NCBI GenBank assembly: GCA_017506865.1 | Contig: JAFCMP010000346.1 | Span: 310,001 to 374,000 of the forward strand | Length of the DNA stretch: 64,000 bases | Direction: 5' to 3' | DNA from: Tribonema minus | Taxonomy: Eukaryota; Sar; Xanthophyceae; Tribonematales; Tribonemataceae | Part shown: positions 51,701 through 60,700 of the stretch, piece by piece | Position numbering within the stretch: position 1 is the first letter of the stretch | How the letters are laid out: each line of letters opens with the position of its first letter | The notes under the pieces: generated by a model | What the model was told of the DNA's origin: nothing | What the model saw: the letters and a program-made list of their open reading frames with translations, nothing else | The model's database searches: none | Translations under genes and position numbers: made by a program

Positions 51701-54700
51701 CTGCCTGCGGTTGACGTTATGGGATTGTGTAGTGGTCTGTATACCGGCAAGTGAAACTGTCGTAACCGTCAAGCGTGCTAACGGCAATGAGTATGTAACT
51801 GCTGTATGCTCCAACAGCGACCAAATCAAGGCTCGCAGATGTATGCGCAGTGTGAGAACACACCTGAATCGTGAGTGCGCGCTGCCGCAAAGGGCGCGTG
51901 CGCGTTGCGTGTCAGCGCTTCCGCGCACGCGTTGGCACTTGTTTGTGCGTGCAACAGACCAAATCTTAGGGTTAGGGTTAGGGTTACGGTTAGGGTTTAG
52001 GATTAGGGTTAGCAACAGACCAAATCACCGGTTGCCAAAGTTGTCGTCATGGTTGTCCTCTGACACACCCCTCGTCATGAACCCCGTTAGGGGCTGGAAA
52101 GGGGAAGGGGAGGGGGCCCGGGGGACAAGTGTGATAGGCAGTGTGAGGGGTCAAGACCTACCAAAGTCGTGAGCGCACGCTACTGCAAGGGTGTATGCGC
52201 ATTTCGTGTCAGCGCTTTGGCGCACGCACTGGCACTCAGACGGAGCCACTGAACGCCAATGTGCTGTAACGGTCAAGCCTGTGTCATGTGCTCAGCCAAA
52301 CACTTGGCTGCGCTGATACACGGTGCGTGTACGCTGGTTTGGGGTCTTGCGGTGAAGTCAGCATACACCAAGGGCTTACTTCCACAACAGAAAGCACTGC
52401 ACTGACTCAAGCACTAGCGTGATATGAGTAGATGTTGAATCTACCATGGTCACGAACTTGTCTTCATGGTTTTCCTCGTGGCATCGCAAGAGGCCGACGA
52501 ACATGTCCGCGCAATGCGTGCTGCGACAACCCCGTCTGCGCTTCGGGGCACAGACTTCTGTTGCTCCAACACTGGCGTTGCCGCAAGCGCGACGCAGATG
52601 CACCTGCACGCATTGCCTCAACAGGCCGACAAATGCAACCGGGTGATGGGGTCAGGATTAGGGTTAGCTCTAGGATCATAATTATAATTAGGGTTAGGGG
52701 TCAGGGTTAGGCTTGCGGCAAAGTCCGTGTGCACCTCTGCCTCCAGACTGACTACTTTGAAGTCCGCCACAGAGAAGTCTACTTTGATGCTACTTGAAGT
52801 ACTGAATTCGTTACTGATGTTTCCGTGGATCGCCACCTCCTCTTCCTCTCCTGTCTTCGCCATGGCATCTCGCGCACACGCGCCAGTGACCATATTCAGC
52901 TGATGGCACGTGGTGCAGGCCGCGCACTTCAAATAACCCCCCCCACAAGGTTACCTCAATGCTGTGAAGGGCTAGTTTGTGGCTGATGTGTCCGTGTTCG
53001 CCACCTCCTCTGTCCCTGCCATGACATCCCACTTACACACAGGCCGACGAACACATTCGCGCAATGGCACGCGGCGACGATCCATATGCGCTGCAGGGTA
53101 CAGGCCCCGAAGAAGATTCGTCCGTGCTGTCGCCGGCGCGAGAGACCCCCGTCGGCTCGCTTGACGCCGCGGGGTCACCCGGCATGGGCGGCCGCGGCGG
53201 CAGCGATGACGTCGCAGCCACAAGGTGGGACAACGCGCAGTGCCACGCAGAAGTTCTGCTCGGCACATGCTATGCGAAGTACTCTGAATGTTATTTTGTC
53301 AAGAAACAATTGCTGCCGCCACTCCGCACAGCATGTGAAGCCTCGGTTACAGGCACAACACCATTCATGGCAGGAGTGCGTTGCGATGTGGAGTGGAGTT
53401 TCTGCATCGTTACGTTTTCACTTGAACTTCAAGGTATAGTGCACCACAAAGTGCTTCAAGACAATGAGCCGCCGCCGGCACATGGCACGGCGTGTACACC
53501 TTGCTTTCAGTTGCGGTCCGGTCCATTATGTGCCATACGCGGTCTGAGCCAGGGAGCAAGACAAGCGCATTCTGTCAGCGCCACTGCCGTTTCTGTGCAT
53601 AAGTGCGTGACGCTGCCAGACGATGACTACACAAAAACACTAAGGCGCATCGGTCGTAGCGACATGGGCGGCATGCATCCCCGCCACGTGCGCACGAGTC
53701 GCGAGAACTGACGGTTACACACCATATCCGATGCACTTCAACGACTGCTTGAAGTAACCTGATGGCGCTGCGCGTCCGCCACCCTCGTTGCGTTGGCAGC
53801 AGCGGCGGCATGCTCGCCGAAGCCGTGGCGGCGTGCATCGCACACACCACTCACTGTACTTCAGCGACTGCTTCAGGTAATCTGATGGCGCTGCGTGTCC
53901 GCCACCCTCGTAGCAGCGGCGGCGTGCTCGCCGAAGCCGTGGCGGCGTGCATCGCACGCAGCAGTGCACACAGCACTCACTGTACTTCAACAACTGCTTG
54001 AAGTAACCTGATGGCGCTACGCGTCCATTGTCGCAGCAGCAGCGGCGGGATGCTTGCCGATGCCGTGGCGGCGTGCATCGCACACACCACTCACTGTACT
54101 TCAACGACTGCTTCAAGTAATCTGATGGCGCTGCGTGTCCGCCACCCTCGTAGCAGCGGCGGCGTGCTCGCCGAAGCCGTGGCGGCGTGCATAGCGCACA
54201 GCAGTGCACACAGCACTCACTGTACTTCAACGACTGCTTGAAGTAACCTGATGGCGCTACGCGTCCGTTGTCGCAGCGGTGGGATGCTCGCCGATGCCGT
54301 GGCGGCGTGCATCGCGGCGGCGGCGGCGCAGCTCGCGCCCGACAAGCAGAAGGCGCTGCTGCGCGCCGCCGCGTACGGCAAGGGGTTCCTGCCGGAGTTT
54401 GACAGCGAGGACTTTGTGGCGTGCTGCCGGTGAGCGCTGCCTCATCGCTGTCACTAACTGGAAATATCAACAAGTGTACATACCTACCCAGCTGCGCGCC
54501 GTTGCGTACGGAAAGGGGTTCTTGCCGGAGTTCGACAGCGAGGACTTTGTGGCGTGCTGCCGGTGAGCGCTGCCGCATCAACACCTGCCTGCTGACTGTA
54601 CTTACCTACCCGGCTGCGCAGTGCCGCGTACGGCAAGGGGTCCCTGCCGGAGTTCGACAGCGAGGACTTTGTGGCGTGCTGCCGGTGAGCGCTGCCACAC

Positions 54701-57700
54701 CAATTCTTGCCTGTATTGACTGTACATAACTACCCGGCTGCGCGCCGCCGCGTACGGCAAGGGGTCCCTGCCGGAGTTCGACAGTGAGGACTTTGTGGCG
54801 TGCTGCCGGCGAGCGCTGCCGCGCTGCTGTCAATACTTGCCATCATTGACAGTATAGAAGTACATACCTACCCTGGTGCGCGCCGCCGCGGACGGAGTTC
54901 GACAGCGAGGACTTTGTGGCGTGCTGCCGGTGAGCACTGCCACACTGCTGTTTAATTGCCTACCTGTAATCAACTGTACGTACCCGCCCTGCTGCGCACA
55001 TGCTACGGGCGGCAAGGGGTTCCTGCCGGAGTACGACAGTGTTGACTGTGTGGCGTGCCGTACGGGAGCGCTGCCACACTTGCCTGTCGCAACCGCACCG
55101 CACCCACCCAGATGACGTGTACTGTATTGTACACCACTGTACGCCACTGTACCGTTGTGGACACTGTTGAGGGACCGCGGAGATGCGACCACACGCATTC
55201 ATCCATCATCCATGATCTGCTCTGTAGTGTACACCACTGTACCTTGATGTGAACCACTGTACCATTGTGTACCCAATATGGACTCTCGTGCTCATATCGT
55301 CCCGCGGCGCCTCTCGCGCTCCCCCAGGAAGCTGAGGGTGCTCAACAGCCTGCGGGACGCGGAGGTGGGCATCCCCATCACCGCTCAGCAATACGACGCC
55401 ATCGGCCCCGACGCCGTTATCCAGAGGCTGGTTCGGCGGCGGTTACACTTTCTCGCTCTGAGGGTGAGTGGCACCGGCTTCAAGTAAAACTTGAAGTAGA
55501 GCTTCTGGTGTTTTCCCTCGAAGCTGCCCCCCCACTGCTCAGCGGTACGACGCCATCGGCCCCGATGCCGTTATTCAGAGGCTGGTGCGGCGGCGGCTGC
55601 ACTTTCTTGCTTTCAGGGTGAGTGGCGCCGGCTTTGATCGATGCTTTCAAGTAGAGAATATTGGGGTTCATCTCCCTTGGAGATGCCCCCCAACGCTCAG
55701 CAGTACGACGCCATCGGCCCTGATGCCGTCATCCAGAGGCTGGTGCGGCGCCGGGTACACTTTCTGGCTTTGAGGGTGAGTGGCGCAGACTTTAATTACC
55801 TTTGAAGTAGAGGATTTTGGCGTTCATCTCCCTTGGAGATGCCCCCCAACGCTCAGCAGTACGATGCCATCGGCCCCGATGCCGTGATCCAGAGGCTGGT
55901 GCAGCGGCGGCTGCACTTTCTGGCCTTCGGGGTGAGTGGTGCTGGTGTCAGCCAACACTTCAAAGTACTTGGCAGTAGATAATTATTTCCTTTTCATGAG
56001 GTTGCCCCTGCCGCTCGACAGTACGACATATTCGGCCCTGACGCCGTGATCCAGCGGCTGGTGCGGCGGCGGTTACACTTTCTCGCGCTGAGGGTGATTG
56101 GCACTGGCTTTGACCAATACTCTGAAGTAGAGTTTTTTGGGTGCTTTTTCATGAAGCTGCCCAACCACCGCTTGGCAGTATGATGCAATCGGCCCCGATG
56201 CCGTTATCCAGAGGCTGGTGCGGCGGCGGCTGCACTTTCTGGCTTCAAGGGTGAGTGGCGCCGGCTTTGACCAATGCTTGGGAGAAGAGCTTTTTGGTGC
56301 AGTTTAATGTTGCCCCCCCCCCACACACACACGCCGCTCGGCGGAATGATGTGATTGGCCCCGATGCCGTTATCCAGTAGCTGGTGCGGCGGCGGCTGCA
56401 CTTTCTGGCTTTGAGGGTGAGTGGCGTCGGCTCTGACAAATACTTTGAAGTAGAGTGTTTTCATGTTTTTCGTCGAAGTTGCCCTCCCACTGCTTGGCAG
56501 TACAACGTAATCGGCGCTGATGCGGTCATCCAACTTCAAATTTGGCGGCGACTATGGCGGTTACACCTTCTTCGCTCTGAGGCTGAGTGGCGCTAGCCCG
56601 CTTCTGATTAAAAGCAGCCGACTGCAAGGAAGGCCCTCCCCTCCCCTATACCTCCGGAAGTAGGGGGCAAGGGACCCTCAAGTGCATGTGGCAGGACAGG
56701 TGTAAGCTGCGCTCAGAGCAGGTCAGATACCGTCACCTCAACTCAACAAATGTGTTTTGCGTGTGAATGTGAGTCACCTTCTCATGCTGCGTTCCTGCGT
56801 TGAACCTGTCATCATGAGAATACGTACATGCTGCGGGCATGAAGTCTGCCTTGCGCTAAAAGGGCGCCATTCCTTTGTCAAACACCTGCAACAGCACCAT
56901 GGCAATGCAAGAGAAGTTGGAATCTTCCACAGCAATTTCAAAGCTGTTGTGCACAACTTCACTTGAGGCAAAAATTGGGGACAGATGAGCGCTTTAGGTC
57001 ACAAACTTCAAGTTGTGACGCACAACTTCTGCACGGAGAGGTCTAGAGTTAGACCCCCCTGCAGGCCGCGAAGCGTGGCCGCAGCCTCGAGACTGCAGTA
57101 AGATTCCTGCCAAGCGCCAAAACGCTGCACGCGGTCAGCGCCGCCTGGGCAGCAGCACCCCACGCACTGAAGAGCCAGCGCCAGAATAAGCTTGAGGCAT
57201 CCCGGGTGTTCCCACAAAACCGGTCACAGAATCTCAGCACGCTGATTGGTGAACGCTGCATACTCATTCACCAGTGTTCTGCTCATCATTGTTTCGTGCG
57301 TGTTTTGTGCACTGCCCACAGGCGTGTCAGCATCTGAAGCTGCCTTCGGATGCTGTGGCAATAAGGTATGTGCATATGCTAAGGCAACTCTGCACGCGCG
57401 CATGCTGTCACTGCTCTGGCGTACGGATTGTAGGTGTGCCAGACATTAGTCCGTGTTTCAGCAATAGCTGCCCGCTCATCAGAGATCTGGGGGCTTGGCG
57501 CATATGGCCGACAGTGCACACAGGCGCCACGTGAAGGTTAGGGTTAGGGTCAGGGTTAGGATTAGGGTTATACATGATGTCGCCGCGACGAGCTGCGGCC
57601 CGCGCATACCCTAGGTTTAGGTTTGGGAATAGGGTAGTATCAGGGTTACGGGTAGTGTCGCGCGATGATCTTCACACCGGCAGCATCACACCTCGCGAAC

Positions 57701-60700
57701 CAGCGCGCATTGAGCGCGTCCGGTCCGCGTGCGTGACAGACCCCCCCCCCGCCCCTCCTGCAGCTGGGTGTGCACAACGCGTGATGACATGCTGTGTAAT
57801 GCGCTTTTCGTCCACAGAACACTCCAAATGCTACATTTATGGAAGCACACACGTGCTTCAAAGCAACGAATTCAGAATATCGTGAGGCTGCGAGCGCCCC
57901 CCGCGCCCCCTGTGCGACACTCTTTTCATCTACAGGACACTCCAAATACTACATTCCGGAAAGTATACACGCACTTTGAAGCAGCGCATTCAGCGTTTCT
58001 TAAGACCGCGGGCGTGCCCCACCACCCTCTTGCCAGGTGGCGAGCCTGAAGGTGTGCAAGTCAGAGCTCATCCTGCAACTTCACTTTGAAGTGATCAATA
58101 TCATGGTCATCGTTCCAGCCTACCCTCCCCCCCCCCACCCCGCTCCCCCCGCACAGCTGGGCGTGCGAGCGCCTAGCATGCCAGGACGCAACCGCAATGT
58201 CGGACGAGGTGTTGCGGGATCTCATCAGGGACAGGCTGAGCCGTGGCAACAGCGGCGGCGGTGGCGGCGGCGGCGCCGCGCGCGCGCAGGCGAAGACCAC
58301 CTACGCGGACGTGGCCAGGTACATACCTCGAAGTACGTATCTTGAAGTAACGTCGAGTTATACGTTGAGTATAGCCTAGCTGCTTGTTGCATATCTCTTT
58401 AACTTCGCATAATGTGTATTTGGGAGGCACGGCGGCGGCGGCGCCGCACGCGCGCCAGCGAGCGCCACCTGCGCAGACGTGGCCAGGTGCAGGTCACGAC
58501 TGTGTAACTGCCGCTTCTTGTCGCGCTGTTTCTGCCAGAGCAGCGACGCTGCTCAGCCATTCGTATTTATCCGCTTCCTCAATTCATTCATGAAACCACT
58601 CATGCAATGTGTCATGATTGTGTACTTGACACTTCTTCTCGCCGTTACTTCCAGAGCGGCGACGCTCCTGAACCATTCTCAATCTTCGTTTCCTCAAGTC
58701 ATTCATGAATTCACTCATGCACAGGGTCACGATTGTGTACTTGCCACTTCTTGTCTCGCCATTACTTCCAGACCGGCGACGCTCCTGGGCCGTCTTCAAT
58801 TCATTTATGGAATGTGTCATGCACAAGGCCATAATTGTGCCCTTGCGACTTCATGTCGTGCGCCGTTTTTTTCAGAGCGGCCACGCTGCTTAAATTCATT
58901 CATTCATTCATGCAAATCATTCATGCAGTCATGTATGTTTTGGCCCCTCATCTCGCCGGCGACGCTGCTGAACTATGCGCGTAATCATCCGCAGCTTCAA
59001 TTCATTCATGAAATCACTCATGCACAAGATCATGATAGTGTACTTGCCACTTATTGCCTCGCTGCTTCTTGCAGAGCGGCGACGCTCCTAGGCCGGCGCA
59101 GGCTCGCCACGCTGCTGCTGGACCTCGAGCCCTTGGCAGCAGACCAGGTGACCACTTGTGCAATTCACCTGAACTACTGTACAATGCGCTAGGATTGCCG
59201 CCCTCTAGTGCTTTCTTGACTGAGAAGTGCTGCAGGTTTTCCGGCAACGCCACTCTGTGTCGTCAACCATGCGCACAGACCTGGAGCCTCTTGACAGCAG
59301 ACCGGGTGACCACTAGTGCGACTCTTGCGAACCGCAGTGTGCGAGGATTTGCCGCGCTCGCTGGCGCTCCTCAGCTGAGCAGTGCTGCAGGTTTTCTGGC
59401 AACACCGCATTGAGTCGTGGAGCCCCTTGGGGGCAGACCGGGTGATCACTCTCGCGAACTACAGTGTGCGAAGATTCACGCTTTATTGACTGAGCCGTGC
59501 TGTAGCATTTGGCAACGCTGTCGCCGCACCGCTCCGTGTCATCAACTGTACGTACCTACCTGGAGCTCCTTGGGGGCAGACCAGGTGACCACTTGTGCGA
59601 CACCTTTTTTTTTAGTTACTCTTGCGAAGTGCAATGTGCGAGGATTTGCCGCCCGCTGGCGCTCCTCAACTGAGCAGCGCTGCAGGTTTTGGCAACACCT
59701 CTCTGTGTCGTCAACCACATGCACAGACCTGGAGCCCCTGGCGGGCAGATCAGGTGACCCACTTGCGCGACTCTCCTGAACTGCAATGTGCGAGGATTTG
59801 CCACGCCTGCTGGCGCTTTCTCGACTAAGCTGTGCTGCAGGTGTTGGCCACGACGTCGTCGCACTGCTCTGTGTCGTCAAGTATGCGTACAGACCTGTAG
59901 CCCTGTGCGGGCAGACCAAGTGACCTACTTGTGCACCCTCGTGTGCAGCTGTTACTGCACGAGCGTGCGCGATCTGGTGGTGCTCAGCTGATGATGCTCA
60001 GCAATCGGATGCGCTATAGCGTTCGCGAGCTAATGAAGCTCAGCCTCAGCATCCGTTGGATTGACGTTGCTGCAGCGCTGTGACTACTCTTTCCATGTCT
60101 GCATGTCTAATAGCACATGGTTTACTCCATGCAACAATCCACACCCTCGCAGGTGCAACTACTGCTTGCCATGAACGAAGACGAACTCGCGCTGAGACGT
60201 GCTGTCGCCAGTGGCGATTACGATCTCATAGCGCTCGTGCTGCTGCAAGCGGAGGACGGGCGCCGCGCCGCTGCGCTGTCGCTGGACGGCAGCGGCAGCG
60301 GCGGCAGCGGCAAGGCGCAGCAGCAGCAGCGCTCAGAAGGCGCGCGCAGCGCCCTCTTCCGCGCCGCGCAGGCGCACCCGGAGGCGCTGAGCATCCTCAA
60401 GGTGCGTCGCAGTTGAACTTATAGACTTGCACCGTTGAGCTTCTGCCTTCATTGCGATGGGCGTGTCTAGTTGGAATTATGACGGGGGTGAGGGGCGTGA
60501 GGCACCCTGTGTGCCGTGAAGACCAAATTTGGAGGCTGCAAATGGGTTTTGATCTCAAATCTACAGGCTCACGATAGGTTGCAAACGGGTTTCGGTGTCC
60601 TTGTGTATAAATGCCCACGTTCCTGGTTCATGCCGTCAAGCTTCGCAGCAATTGCCCGGCTTTCTCACCAGCACCATGTGGCCTGGACTGAAGAGCCTTG

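Noticed and set aside
53064-53711. 215-residue frame reading through the VPS16 exon 6 donor
   Set aside because: Homology and phase both require splicing at 53224; the extension has no conserved features.
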